Below are positions 29,135 through 39,620 of a stretch of DNA of 45,574 nt, in pieces. The translations under genes were made by a program, and so were the position numbers. Positions within the stretch are counted from its first letter, which is position 1; each line of letters begins with the position of its first letter. The notes under the pieces were generated by a model. The model was not told where the DNA came from. It ran no database searches and saw only the letters and a program-made list of their open reading frames with translations. The stretch covers positions 1-45,574 of the forward strand of contig WRFY01000114.1 of assembly GCA_009783445.1 (NCBI GenBank), in the 5' to 3' direction. Origin of the DNA: Candidatus Azobacteroides sp. (GTDB lineage Bacteria > Bacteroidota > Bacteroidia > Bacteroidales > Azobacteroidaceae).

Positions 29135-29575
29135 ATGAAAATTCAGATTATCAATGGACCTAATCTCAATCTTCTGGGGATTCGCGAACCGGAAATTTAC
29201 GGTTTTTCTTCTTTTGAAGAGTACTTAAAGGAATTGAGAGACCGTTACAAGGAATTTGCGATTACCTATTATCAATCGAACATAGAAGGGGAAATCATCA
29301 ATAAAATTCATGAAACCGGATTTTCTTTTGATGGAATTTTGTTGAATGCAGGCGCTTACACGCATACTTCGATAGCAATTCACGATGCGGTCAAATCCGT
29401 GAAAACACCTGTGATAGAAATACATATTTCTCATATACAGGCGAGGGAGGAATTCCGGCGGCAATCTCTGATTGCAGCGGCTTGTGTGGGAGTGATTTCA
29501 GGTTTTGGCTTGGATTCTTACCGCTTGGGGGTGGAAGCATTGATTGGCCGAAAGATTTCTGTACCAACGCATTGA
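29135..29575 (+). CDS. aroQ: 3-dehydroquinate dehydratase, type II
   Basis: MKIQIINGPNLNLLGIREPEIYG; LLNAGAYTHTSIAIHDA; EIHISHIQAREEFRRQSLIA; start at 29135 preferred over 29093. Confidence 0.96.
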   Translation: MKIQIINGPNLNLLGIREPEIYGFSSFEEYLKELRDRYKEFAITYYQSNIEGEIINKIHETGFSFDGILLNAGAYTHTSIAIHDAVKSVKTPVIEIHISHIQAREEFRRQSLIAAACVGVISGFGLDSYRLGVEALIGRKISVPTH

Positions 29576-30196
29576 ATGGAAGAGTATATATTAAACCATA
29601 TAGATGAAGAGGGAGAATTGCTTTCGAAATTGAATCGCGAAGCGCATGTAAAATTGCTTCGTCCGCGTATGATTGCGGGACATTTGCAAGGACGAGTATT
29701 GAAAATGCTGGTGCGCTTGCTTCGCCCTCAACGGATTTTAGAAATAGGAACTTATACGGGATATGCTACATTGTGTATGGCTGAAGCTTTACCGGAAAGC
29801 GGCGAAATTCATACAATTGAGATTGACGACGAAATGGAAGATTTTATTCAGAATCAATTCAATCAATCAGAGTTGAAAAGTAAAATCCGGTTGCATATCG
29901 GCGATGCATTGGAAATTATCCCCCGCTTGGAAGGTTATTTCGATCTGGCGCTCATTGATGGGGATAAGCGCGAGTATTGTGAATATTACGATTTGACCTT
30001 TGATAAAATCAATCCGGGAGGAGTGATTTTGGCCGATAATACTTTGTGGAGTGGGAAAGTGGCGAACGAACCTCATTCCAGCGATAAGCAAACTCAGGGC
30101 ATTTTGAAATTTAATGAGAAAATAAAGCGCGACAAGCGCATTGAGAAGGTCATTCTTCCGTTGCGGGATGGACTGACAATTATTTACAAATTATAA
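29576..30196 (+). CDS. O-methyltransferase (class I SAM-dependent)
   Basis: ILEIGTYTGYATLCMAEALPESGEIHTIEID; LALIDGDKREYCEYYDL; GGVILADNTLWSGKV. Confidence 0.93.
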   Translation: MEEYILNHIDEEGELLSKLNREAHVKLLRPRMIAGHLQGRVLKMLVRLLRPQRILEIGTYTGYATLCMAEALPESGEIHTIEIDDEMEDFIQNQFNQSELKSKIRLHIGDALEIIPRLEGYFDLALIDGDKREYCEYYDLTFDKINPGGVILADNTLWSGKVANEPHSSDKQTQGILKFNEKIKRDKRIEKVILPLRDGLTIIYKL

Positions 30197-30205
30197 ATTA
30201 CGGAT

Positions 30206-30541
30206 ATGAATGACATGCGATTGCAAAGAATAGCACGGTTGATACAAAAAGATTTAAGCGAGATATTTTTGTTGCAGACCAAACAGATGCCGGGTGTAAT
30301 GGTGTCGGTAACAAATGTGCGGATGAGTCCCGATTTGGGTCTCTCCAAAGCATATTTAAGTATATTTCCTTCGGAAAAAGAGAAGGAGATCATGGAGCAT
30401 ATCCTTTCGAACAAAAAATCGATTCGTTACGAACTGGGATTGCGTATTGGCAAACAGGTACGCAGAGTACCGGAATTGGCTTTCTTCCTGGACGATTCCA
30501 TAGATTATTTGGAAAATATAGATAATCTGCTCAAGCATTGA
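30206..30541 (+). CDS. rbfA: Ribosome-binding factor A
   Basis: RLQRIARLIQKDLSEIFL...VSVTNVRMSPDLGLSKAYLSIFP...RVPELAFFLDDSIDYLENIDNLL. Confidence 0.93.
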   Translation: MNDMRLQRIARLIQKDLSEIFLLQTKQMPGVMVSVTNVRMSPDLGLSKAYLSIFPSEKEKEIMEHILSNKKSIRYELGLRIGKQVRRVPELAFFLDDSIDYLENIDNLLKH

Positions 30542-31773
30542 ATCTTTCTCTTTACATAGCGAAACGGTATCTGTTTTCGAAAAAGTCGCACAATGCCATC
30601 AATATCATTTCGATGGTGGCTGTTTGCGGCGTAGCCATTGCCACGATGGCAACGGTGTGTACTTTGTCGGTATTCAATGGATTTGAAGTATTGATTTCGA
30701 ATATGTTCAGTTCGTTTGATCCCGAATTGAAAATAACGCCGGCAAAAGGAAAAGTATTTGATCCATCTACAACGCTTTTTGCGCCGGTATATTCCCTTCC
30801 GGAAATAGACGTCATTTCCAAAAGCTTGGAAGACAACGTTTTATTGAAATATGGAGAACGACAGACGCCTGCGATTATGAAAGGCGTTTCCGATAATTTC
30901 GGCAAATTAGCGCCGATGAATGAGATTCTTTTTGATGGCGAATTCAGAATTAACGAAGACAGTGCGAGCGAAGAAGATTTTGTTTATGCTAACTTGGGGA
31001 TTGGAATTGCTAGCCGCCTGGGCATGAATTCCAATTTTGCTTCTGCCTTGGAAATATACGTTCCCAAAAGAAATGCGCAGGTAAATTTGTCCAATCCTAT
31101 TTCTTCTTTTAACTTAGGCGACGCTTACATCAGTTCTGTTTTTGTGGTGAACCAACCCGTATACGACGATAATTACCTACTTGTTTCCCTCAATTTTGCC
31201 CGCAGGTTGCTTGATTATCAAAACGAAGTGAGCGCTTTGGAAATCAAGGTGAAAGAAGGTGCGGACATTCGGACGGTGCAGAAAAAAATACGGCAAATAG
31301 TCGGCGACGATTTCTTGGTGAAAGACCGTTACCAACAGCAGGAAGCGGCATTTAAAATGGTCAGCGTCGAAAAATGGGTTACTTTCCTGATGCTGTGCTT
31401 CATTTTGTTGATTGCCGTATTCAACATCATCGGTTCGCTATCTATGTTAATGGTTGATAAGCAAAAAGATATTTTTACCCTTCGCAATTTGGGCGCTGGC
31501 AACCGACTGATATCGCGAATTTTTCTTTTCGAAGGATGGCTGATTTTGTCCTTGGGCGCCATTGTTGGGATTGTATTGGGCGTTTTGATTTGTCTGGGGC
31601 AACATTATTTCGGTTGGCTGCAATTGGGAACGCAGGGTGCGTTTGCTGTCAACGCTTATCCTGTCCGAATAGAAATAGGCGATATAGCCATGCTTTTGCT
31701 TGTTGTGTTGACCATCGGTTTCTCGTCCGTGACGTATCCTGTGAGGTATTTATCGCAGAAATGGTTAAAATAA
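30538..31773 (+). CDS. ABC transporter permease, LolC/LolE (FtsX-like) type
   Basis: YIAKRYLFSKKSHNAINIISMVAVCGVAIATMATVCTLSVFNGFE; TTG start overlaps the rbfA stop. Confidence 0.88.
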   Translation: MNLSLYIAKRYLFSKKSHNAINIISMVAVCGVAIATMATVCTLSVFNGFEVLISNMFSSFDPELKITPAKGKVFDPSTTLFAPVYSLPEIDVISKSLEDNVLLKYGERQTPAIMKGVSDNFGKLAPMNEILFDGEFRINEDSASEEDFVYANLGIGIASRLGMNSNFASALEIYVPKRNAQVNLSNPISSFNLGDAYISSVFVVNQPVYDDNYLLVSLNFARRLLDYQNEVSALEIKVKEGADIRTVQKKIRQIVGDDFLVKDRYQQQEAAFKMVSVEKWVTFLMLCFILLIAVFNIIGSLSMLMVDKQKDIFTLRNLGAGNRLISRIFLFEGWLILSLGAIVGIVLGVLICLGQHYFGWLQLGTQGAFAVNAYPVRIEIGDIAMLLLVVLTIGFSSVTYPVRYLSQKWLK

Positions 31774-31838
31774 CTTGAAACTTAAAAAATAAGGATCGTT
31801 TGCCGTCTGCCTGATTCGATTTTTTTTAAAAAAGATCG

Positions 31839-31870
31839 TTTGCTAATTCAAGGAAATACAAGTATCTTTG
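31839..31870 (+). promoter_or_regulatory. Bacteroidota-type promoter for tig-clpP-clpX
   Basis: TTTG 31839-31842, 20-nt spacer, TATCTTTG 31863-31870; 31 nt before tig start. Confidence 0.75.
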
Positions 31871-31900
31871 CATCCTTAATCATAAAAATATATTTCAATA

Positions 31901-33316
31901 ATGAACATTACAATCCATAACATTGATTCAGTAAATGCCAAAGTGACAGTTGCAGTAACGAAAGAAGATTATCAGACTCAAGTAACGAAAATATTAAAAG
32001 ATATACGCAAAACAGCCGTTATCGACGGCTTTCGGAAAGGGAATGTCCCGGCATCCCGTATTCAGGCAATCTATGGAAAGTCTGTTTTGATTGACGAAGT
32101 CAACAAGTTGGTTTCTGAGAAGTTACGCAAGTATCTTGTCGATAATCAAATAAGAATTATAGGGGAGCCGCTTTTGGACAAAGAAGAGCAAAAAGACTTG
32201 AATTTCAACTCTCAAGAGGATTTTGAATTCGTTTTTGATCTGGGATTGCAACCGAAAATGGATATTCGTTTGACTAAGAACGATTTAGTTCCTTATTACA
32301 GGATCAACGTAAGCGATGAAATGGTTGATGCGAGAATACAGAATATAGCTTTGGGTTACGGAGAGTATAAGAAAGTGGAAGAAATAGGAAAAGAGGATGC
32401 GGCCAAAGGCATTCTTACCGAACTCAATGAAGATGATACGGTAAAAGAAGGCGGAATTCATAAGGAAAACGTTTATATATTTCCCAAATTGTCGAAAGAC
32501 GAGGAAGAAACAAATAAATTTTTAGGCGTTCAACTGAATCAATTGATGGTTTTCAATCCATATAAAATGTATGGAGGACATGAAACCGAATTGTCCGCTT
32601 TGTTGGAAATTAGTAAGGATGAAGTAAAGAATCACAGGGGAGATTTTTCTTTTTTGGTTACTGAAATTTCACGCTTTGAGAAAGCCGAGCTAAATCAGGA
32701 ATTGTTTGATCGACTGTATGGACCCGGTAAGATTACTTCGGAAGAAGAGTTGAGAGATCAACTCAGGTTGGTAATAGCTTCGTCATTTTTGTATAGGAGC
32801 GATCTTCAATTTTATTACAATGTGAAACAATTGTTGCTAAAAAGAGCAAGCGATATTCTATTGCCGGATGAATTCATCAAACGCTGGTTGTTGGAAACGG
32901 GCCGGAAAGACAACAAAGATGAAGGGATCGACCAATATTATCAGGAAATACGGGAAGATTTGAAATATTCTTTGATCGTAGATCAATGTTTGGAAGAATA
33001 CGATATCGTCATAAACGACAGCGACATCCGGCAAGCGGCAATGGATTTAGCAAAGGGACATGCCAACAATCATGGATTATCTAATATTTCGGACAGCGCA
33101 TTGCAAAGCTCGGTGGATCACATGATGGAAGATGAAGAAACATTCCAGATGTTAGAAGAGCGGGTAAAAGTCTACAAGTTGATTAATCTTTGGAAAAGAT
33201 TAGTTACTTTTGATATAAAAGAAATAAGCGAGGACGAATTCAATCAAATGCGGGATGCGATTATTTCCAATTCGCAGGAAGAGCCGGCAATAAATCCAAT
33301 AAACGAAACGATATGA
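31901..33316 (+). CDS. tig: Trigger factor
   Basis: Trigger-factor N-terminal signature [31 protein letters not shown] and C-terminal chaperone domain; upstream of clpP/clpX. Confidence 0.93.
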   Translation: MNITIHNIDSVNAKVTVAVTKEDYQTQVTKILKDIRKTAVIDGFRKGNVPASRIQAIYGKSVLIDEVNKLVSEKLRKYLVDNQIRIIGEPLLDKEEQKDLNFNSQEDFEFVFDLGLQPKMDIRLTKNDLVPYYRINVSDEMVDARIQNIALGYGEYKKVEEIGKEDAAKGILTELNEDDTVKEGGIHKENVYIFPKLSKDEEETNKFLGVQLNQLMVFNPYKMYGGHETELSALLEISKDEVKNHRGDFSFLVTEISRFEKAELNQELFDRLYGPGKITSEEELRDQLRLVIASSFLYRSDLQFYYNVKQLLLKRASDILLPDEFIKRWLLETGRKDNKDEGIDQYYQEIREDLKYSLIVDQCLEEYDIVINDSDIRQAAMDLAKGHANNHGLSNISDSALQSSVDHMMEDEETFQMLEERVKVYKLINLWKRLVTFDIKEISEDEFNQMRDAIISNSQEEPAINPINETI

Positions 33317-33975
33317 ACGATTTTAAAAATTATGCAGTGAAGCATTTAAGAATGAATGCAAATGCTCTCGACCAATATTCGACGATTACGAGCAGTTATA
33401 TTTCGCCGACAATCATCGAAGAAAGACAATTGAATGTAGCTCAGATGGATGTATTCTCTCGTCTGATGATGGATCGAATTATTTTTCTGGGCGTTCAAGT
33501 AGACGATTATGCGGCGAATGTGATTCAAGCACAATTGTTGTATCTCGATTCATCGGAACCGGGGAAGGATATTTCAATCTATATCAACTCTCCAGGAGGA
33601 TCTGTATATGCAGGTTATGGCATTTACGATACGATGCAGTTTATTGCCAGCGATGTGGCGACGATCTGTACCGGTATGGCCGCTTCAATGGCCGCCGTTT
33701 TGCTGGTTGCTGGAACCAAAGGCAAACGTTCGGCATTGCAACACTCTCGAATAATGATTCACCAACCCTTGGGCGGAGCGCAAGGTCAAGCTTCAGACAT
33801 TGAAATTACAGCTCGCGAAATATTGAAAATCAAAAAAGAAATTTATTCCATTATTTCCGATCATTCTGGCCAGCCTTACGAACAAGTTGTGAAAGACGGC
33901 GATCGCGATTTTTGGATGACATCCGAAGAAGCGTTAAGTTATGGGATGATCGATAGAATTTTAACTAAGAAATGA
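33313..33975 (+). CDS. clpP: ATP-dependent Clp protease proteolytic subunit
   Basis: [67 protein letters not shown]. Confidence 0.98.
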   Translation: MNDFKNYAVKHLRMNANALDQYSTITSSYISPTIIEERQLNVAQMDVFSRLMMDRIIFLGVQVDDYAANVIQAQLLYLDSSEPGKDISIYINSPGGSVYAGYGIYDTMQFIASDVATICTGMAASMAAVLLVAGTKGKRSALQHSRIMIHQPLGGAQGQASDIEITAREILKIKKEIYSIISDHSGQPYEQVVKDGDRDFWMTSEEALSYGMIDRILTKK

Positions 33976-35204
33976 AATCCATTAAACAACATTGTAGTTT
34001 TTGCGGACGTCCGGAACAACAGGTAGGAATGCTTCTTTCGGGGATGGAGGCCTTGATCTGTGACGATTGTGTAGAGCGGGCTTACGAAATGGTAAGCGAA
34101 AGCTCTTCAAACAGCAGAAGAAGAACCAATAACGCTGACTTTTCTATTCCCCAAAAAGAACTTCCCCGTCCCAAAGATGTCAAAGCATTTTTAGATTTGT
34201 ATGTGATCGGACAAGATGCAGCCAAGCGTTATCTGTCCGTTTCGGTGTATAATCATTATAAACGCTTGATGCAACAAAAAACCAATGATGAAGTAGAAAT
34301 CGAAAAATCCAATATTATCATGGTGGGTTCTACCGGAACGGGGAAAACCTTGTTGGCCAAAACAATTGCCCGCCTTCTGAAAGTTCCCTTTACCATCGTC
34401 GACGCTACCGTGTTGACCGAAGCAGGATATGTGGGCGAAGACATCGAAAGCCTTTTGACCCGTCTGCTTCAAGTAGCCGATTATAAGGTGGAAGAAGCTG
34501 AAAAAGGGATTGTTTTCATCGACGAAATTGATAAAATTGCCCGCAAGGGCGACAATCCTTCCATCACCCGCGACGTCAGCGGGGAAGGCGTTCAGCAAGG
34601 ATTGTTGAAGTTGCTGGAAGGATCGATCGTGAATGTTCCGCCGCAAGGAGGACGGAAACACCCCGACCAAAAAATGATTCAAGTCAATACCAAAGATATT
34701 CTTTTTATTTGCGGAGGCGCTTTTGACGGAATCGAGAAAAAAATCGCTCAACGGCTGAATACGCAGGTCGTAGGTTATACGGCAAGCAGCAGCAATCAGG
34801 CAATCGACCGGAATAATCTCTTGCAGTACATTGCTCCGCAAGACTTGAAAGCTTTTGGATTGATTCCCGAAATTATAGGCCGTCTTCCCATATTGACTTA
34901 TTTGCAACCTTTGGATCGCGTCGCTTTGCGCAAAATTCTGACCGAACCTAAAAATTCGATCATTAAACAGTATATAAAAATATTTGAAATGGACGGCGTC
35001 CAATTGCAATTTGATGAAGAAGTGTTGGAGTATATTGTAGATAAAGCGATTGAGTTTAAATTAGGCGCTCGGGGATTGCGTTCGATCACAGAAGACATTA
35101 TGATTGATGCCATGTACGAAATACCTTCTTCGCAGATAAACGAACTCCGTATTACACTGGATTACGCAAAGGAACGAATTGAGAAAATTGAATATCGAGC
35201 ATGA
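33972..35204 (+). CDS. clpX: ATP-dependent Clp protease ATP-binding subunit ClpX
   Basis: [28 protein letters not shown] zinc finger; [34 protein letters not shown]. Confidence 0.98.
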   Translation: MKSIKQHCSFCGRPEQQVGMLLSGMEALICDDCVERAYEMVSESSSNSRRRTNNADFSIPQKELPRPKDVKAFLDLYVIGQDAAKRYLSVSVYNHYKRLMQQKTNDEVEIEKSNIIMVGSTGTGKTLLAKTIARLLKVPFTIVDATVLTEAGYVGEDIESLLTRLLQVADYKVEEAEKGIVFIDEIDKIARKGDNPSITRDVSGEGVQQGLLKLLEGSIVNVPPQGGRKHPDQKMIQVNTKDILFICGGAFDGIEKKIAQRLNTQVVGYTASSSNQAIDRNNLLQYIAPQDLKAFGLIPEIIGRLPILTYLQPLDRVALRKILTEPKNSIIKQYIKIFEMDGVQLQFDEEVLEYIVDKAIEFKLGARGLRSITEDIMIDAMYEIPSSQINELRITLDYAKERIEKIEYRA

Positions 35205-35338
35205 GAAAATTCATCGCAAAACATTTAGGCTACTGAAAAGGTAAAGAAAAATATTTTTTTGCAAAAAAAAGTTTTAAAATAATTATATTATTTCAATCTA
35301 ATCATTACCTTTGTTATGATGATTTTTATAATAGAAAC

Positions 35339-37525
35339 ATGGCAAAGAAAGATTTTTTGACAGAAGAATTAAAAAAGCACTTTGGTTTCGATACTTTTAA
35401 AGGTAATCAGGAAGCTGTCATCCGAAATGTTTTAGCAGGAAACGATACATTTGTTTTAATGCCGACAGGAGGAGGTAAATCATTGTGCTACCAGTTGCCA
35501 TCCCTTTTGTCAGAAGGTACGGCTATTGTTATTTCTCCGCTTATTGCTTTGATGAAGAATCAAGTGGATGCAATGCGTAATTTTAGCGAAGACAATGGAG
35601 TCGCTCATTTTATCAATTCTTCCTTAAACAAGTCCGCAATCGATTTAGTGAAAGATGACATTAAAAAAGGCAAAACCAAATTGCTTTATGTAGCGCCTGA
35701 GTCATTAACAAAAGAAGAAAACATCGAGTTTCTTCGTCATGTCCCCGTTTCGTTTTATGCGATAGACGAAGCGCACTGTATTTCTGAATGGGGTCATGAC
35801 TTTCGTCCTGAGTATCGTCGTATTCGACCAATTATTAATGAAATAGCGCGGAGGCCATTGATTGCTCTTACGGCTACGGCGACCCCCAAAGTACAACATG
35901 ATATCCAAAAAAATTTGGGGATGATGAATGCCGCCGTTTTCAAATCTTCGTTCAATCGCCCCAATTTGTATTACGAAGTACGACAAAAAGACAAAAACGT
36001 CGATCGGGAAATTGTTAAATTTATCAAGGCGCATGCCAATAAATCCGGCATTGTGTATTGCTTGTCGCGGAAAAAAGTAGAAGATTTTACGGAAATACTG
36101 AAAGCCAATGGAATAAATGCATTAGCCTATCATGCAGGAATGGACTCGCAGACGCGGTCGGAAAATCAGGATAAATTTTTGATGGAAGAAGTAGAAGTGA
36201 TTGTGGCTACAATTGCTTTTGGAATGGGAATAGATAAGCCGGATGTGCGGTATGTCATTCATTATGATATACCCAAAAGTCTGGAAGGCTATTACCAGGA
36301 AACCGGTCGGGCGGGAAGAGACGGCGGAGAAGGCAAATGCATTGTTTTTTATATAAATAAAGATTTACAAAAATTAGAAAAATTTATGCAAGGGAAACCT
36401 ATTTCCGAACAGGAAATAGGCAAGCAACTGCTTGAAGAAACGAAAGCGTATGCAGAAACTTCTGTGTGCCGTCGAAAAGTCCTTTTGCATTATTTTGGCG
36501 AAGAATATACGGAAGAAAATTGCGGAAATTGTGATAATTGTTTAAATCCTAAGAAACAAGTGGAAGCAAAAGAGTTACTGATATCGGTTTTGGAAACCGT
36601 CGAAACATTGAAAGATAAATTTAAAGCAGATCATATTATCAATATTTTACAAGGAAAGAAAACTTCCGAAATTATTTCTTACGAACACGACGACTTAGAC
36701 GTTTTCGGATCGGGTAAAGATGAAGACGAACGGACGTGGAATGCCGTTATTCGCCAGGCCATGATAGCCGGTTTTCTGGATAAAGATATAGAGAACTATG
36801 GTCTTTTGAAATTGACGGAGGAAGGAAAAAAATATTTAGAAAATCCGGTTTCCTTCAAAATCACAAAAGACAATGATTTTGACGATGACGATACAGTAGA
36901 TGAAACTCCTGTGAGAGGCGGCGCTTCTTGTGCGGTCGATCCTGTACTCTATTCGATGATGAAGGATTTGCGGAAAAAACTTTCCAAACGGTTGGAAGTT
37001 CCGCCTTATGTGATTTTCCAAGATCCTTCTTTAGAAGCAATGGCCACTACTTATCCGGTAACTATGGAAGAATTGCAAAACATACCGGGTGTTGGCGCTG
37101 GAAAAGCTAAACGTTACGGACAGGAGTTTATTGAATTGATCAAACGCCATGTGGTGGAAAATGAAATCGAACGGCCGGAAGACCTGCGGGTTCGCACGGT
37201 GGCCAATAAATCCAGACTGAAAGTTTTTATCGTACAAAGCATCGATCGGAAAGTGGCTCTGGATGATATAGCTTTGACCAAAGGTTTGGAATTCAATGAA
37301 CTGTTGGACGAAATAGAAGCAATTGTTTATTCGGGAACAAAAATCAATATCGACTACTTTCTGAACGAAATCATGGATGAAGAACATATCGAAGATATTT
37401 ACCTCTACTTCAAAGAATCGGAAACCGACGAGTTGGAAGACGCCATCAAAGAACTGGGAAACGATTATACGGAAGAAGAAATACGATTGGTTCGCATCAA
37501 GTTCCTTTCCGAATTGGCCAATTAG
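35339..37525 (+). CDS. recQ: ATP-dependent DNA helicase RecQ
   Basis: LMPTGGGKSLCYQLP, AIDEAHCISEWGHDFRPEYR, GRAGRDGGEGKCIVFY, zinc site CRRKVLLHYFGEEYTEENCGNCDNC. Confidence 0.97.
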   Translation: MAKKDFLTEELKKHFGFDTFKGNQEAVIRNVLAGNDTFVLMPTGGGKSLCYQLPSLLSEGTAIVISPLIALMKNQVDAMRNFSEDNGVAHFINSSLNKSAIDLVKDDIKKGKTKLLYVAPESLTKEENIEFLRHVPVSFYAIDEAHCISEWGHDFRPEYRRIRPIINEIARRPLIALTATATPKVQHDIQKNLGMMNAAVFKSSFNRPNLYYEVRQKDKNVDREIVKFIKAHANKSGIVYCLSRKKVEDFTEILKANGINALAYHAGMDSQTRSENQDKFLMEEVEVIVATIAFGMGIDKPDVRYVIHYDIPKSLEGYYQETGRAGRDGGEGKCIVFYINKDLQKLEKFMQGKPISEQEIGKQLLEETKAYAETSVCRRKVLLHYFGEEYTEENCGNCDNCLNPKKQVEAKELLISVLETVETLKDKFKADHIINILQGKKTSEIISYEHDDLDVFGSGKDEDERTWNAVIRQAMIAGFLDKDIENYGLLKLTEEGKKYLENPVSFKITKDNDFDDDDTVDETPVRGGASCAVDPVLYSMMKDLRKKLSKRLEVPPYVIFQDPSLEAMATTYPVTMEELQNIPGVGAGKAKRYGQEFIELIKRHVVENEIERPEDLRVRTVANKSRLKVFIVQSIDRKVALDDIALTKGLEFNELLDEIEAIVYSGTKINIDYFLNEIMDEEHIEDIYLYFKESETDELEDAIKELGNDYTEEEIRLVRIKFLSELAN

Positions 37526-37580
37526 CGATCTGCGCGAGAAAATATAAATGCTAACAAAGCGGAGCGTCTTCCAAGTTATT

Positions 37581-39380
37581 TTATTTCTTGCTTTGTCGTT
37601 TTCGTTCGTTTTCGTCCAGAATAATTTTGCGCAACCGCATGGCACGAGGAGTCAACTCTACATATTCATCTTCCTTGATGTATTCCAAAGCTTGTTCGAG
37701 ACTGAATACAATGGGAGGCGAGAGTTTTATCTTCTCGTCGCTGCCCGATGCGCGGACATTAGTGAGTTTTTTCGATTTAGTGACATTCACTACCAAATCT
37801 CCTTCTTTGGCGTGTTCTCCAACGATTTGTCCGGCATAAACTTCGGTCTGCGGATAGATAAAGAAACGTCCGCGGTCTTGTAATTTATCCAAAGCGTAAG
37901 CAAAGGCGTTTCCCGTTTCCATCGCAATGATCGAACCATTTTGACGTTTTTCGATTTCACCTTTCCATGGCTGGTATTCGAGAAAACGATGCGCCAGGAT
38001 GGCTTCGCCTGCCGAGGCCGTCAATATATTATTTGTTAAACCAATGATTCCGCGTGAAGGGATGATGAATTCCAAGTGAATCCGATCGTTTTTTCGTTCC
38101 ATCGACAGCATTTCTCCTTTCCGTTTGGTAACCATGTCGATGATCCGGCTGGAACATTCCTCTGGAAGATTGATAGTCAAGTGTTCTACCGGTTCCAATT
38201 TGACGCCTTCTTTTTCTTTGATAATAACCTGGGGCTGTCCTACCTGCAATTCGTATCCTTCGCGGCGCATCGTTTCGATTAAAATCGATAAATGAAGAAC
38301 ACCCCGTCCATAAACAGTCCATGCGTCAGCCGAATCGGTAGGTAAAACCCGAAGAGCCAAATTTTTGTCTAATTCACGCATCAAACGTTCGTAAATATGA
38401 CGCGATGTAACGTATTTTCCATCCCTACCGAAAAAAGGAGAATCATTAATCGTGAACAACATCGACATGGTGGGTTCGTCGATAGCGATAGGATCCAAAG
38501 GTTCTGGATTTTCCGGATCCGTAATCGTATCTCCGATTTCAAAACCTTCAATACCGATAATGGCGCAAATATCTCCCGACCGCACAACCGGAACTTTGGT
38601 TCTTCCCAATCCTTCGAAGACATTCAGTTCTTTGATTTTGGACAAAGAAATAGAACCGTCTCTCTTGCACAAAGCAATATCCATTCCTTCCCGCAATTCG
38701 CCTCGGTGAACTCGTCCTACGGCAATCCGTCCTACGTAATTGGAATAATCCAAAGACGTAATCTGCATTTGCGGGGTTCCTTCCAACTCTTTGGGAGCCG
38801 GAATGTATTCGATGATCGCGTCTAAAAGCGGATAAATGTTTTCTGATGGCGTTTTCCAGTCGGTCGACATCCAACCGTACTTGGCCGAACCGTAAATGGT
38901 CGTAAAATCCAATTGTTCTTCTGTGGCGTCTAACGAAAACATCAAGTCGAAAACCATTTCCTGCACTTCATCGGGACGGCAATTGGGTTTATCTACTTTA
39001 TTAATCACAACGATGGGTTTCAATCCCAAGGCGATTGCCTTTTGAAGTACAAATCGTGTTTGCGGCATAGGCCCTTCAAAAGCGTCCACTAAGAGAAGAA
39101 CTCCGTCGGCCATATTTAACACTCTTTCCACTTCGCCTCCGAAATCGGCGTGCCCCGGAGTATCAATAATATTGATTTTGTAATCTTTGTAATTGATGGA
39201 AACGTTTTTTGCGAGGATAGTAATTCCTCTTTCTCTTTCCAGATCGTTGCTGTCGAGAAACTGGTCTAATTCGGTTTTTTCATCGCGAAAAAGTTTTCCC
39301 GCCAGCAGCATTTTATCTACTAAAGTTGTTTTTCCATGATCGACGTGAGCGATAATGGCTATATTTCTGATTTTTTGCAT
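37581..39380 (-). CDS. typA: Ribosome-dependent GTPase TypA/BipA
   Basis: [39 protein letters not shown]; TypA C-terminal domain. Confidence 0.97.
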   Translation of the reverse strand: MQKIRNIAIIAHVDHGKTTLVDKMLLAGKLFRDEKTELDQFLDSNDLERERGITILAKNVSINYKDYKINIIDTPGHADFGGEVERVLNMADGVLLLVDAFEGPMPQTRFVLQKAIALGLKPIVVINKVDKPNCRPDEVQEMVFDLMFSLDATEEQLDFTTIYGSAKYGWMSTDWKTPSENIYPLLDAIIEYIPAPKELEGTPQMQITSLDYSNYVGRIAVGRVHRGELREGMDIALCKRDGSISLSKIKELNVFEGLGRTKVPVVRSGDICAIIGIEGFEIGDTITDPENPEPLDPIAIDEPTMSMLFTINDSPFFGRDGKYVTSRHIYERLMRELDKNLALRVLPTDSADAWTVYGRGVLHLSILIETMRREGYELQVGQPQVIIKEKEGVKLEPVEHLTINLPEECSSRIIDMVTKRKGEMLSMERKNDRIHLEFIIPSRGIIGLTNNILTASAGEAILAHRFLEYQPWKGEIEKRQNGSIIAMETGNAFAYALDKLQDRGRFFIYPQTEVYAGQIVGEHAKEGDLVVNVTKSKKLTNVRASGSDEKIKLSPPIVFSLEQALEYIKEDEYVELTPRAMRLRKIILDENERKRQSKK

Positions 39381-39410
39381 ACGTTTTAACTAATGCCTTT
39401 TTTTGGTCTG

Positions 39411-39418
39411 CAAAGGTA
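39411..39418 (-). promoter_or_regulatory. -7 box (TACCTTTG) upstream of typA
   Basis: CAAAGGTA on plus strand, 31 nt upstream of the typA start. Confidence 0.55.
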
Positions 39419-39620
39419 CAGAAAATTGGCGAATTTTTCTTTCATAAAATAATATTCGTACTTTTACCTCACCAAACAGGTATCCCGATTCAAGGACATT
39501 TTTCGTCAGCTATCATTTGAAAAAACACTATTTTACTGTGAATTAATTACATACTAATTTTTGTCATTTTTCTCTTCTTCGTATTAGCCAAATTTTGCGT
39601 ATATTTGCACGCCTGAAAAA

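Noticed and set aside
34191-35009. 272 aa ORF on minus strand
   Set aside because: Antisense to clpX, no domain or ribosome-binding context.
37031-37645. 204 aa ORF on minus strand
   Set aside because: Antisense to the recQ 3' end; no similarity recognized.
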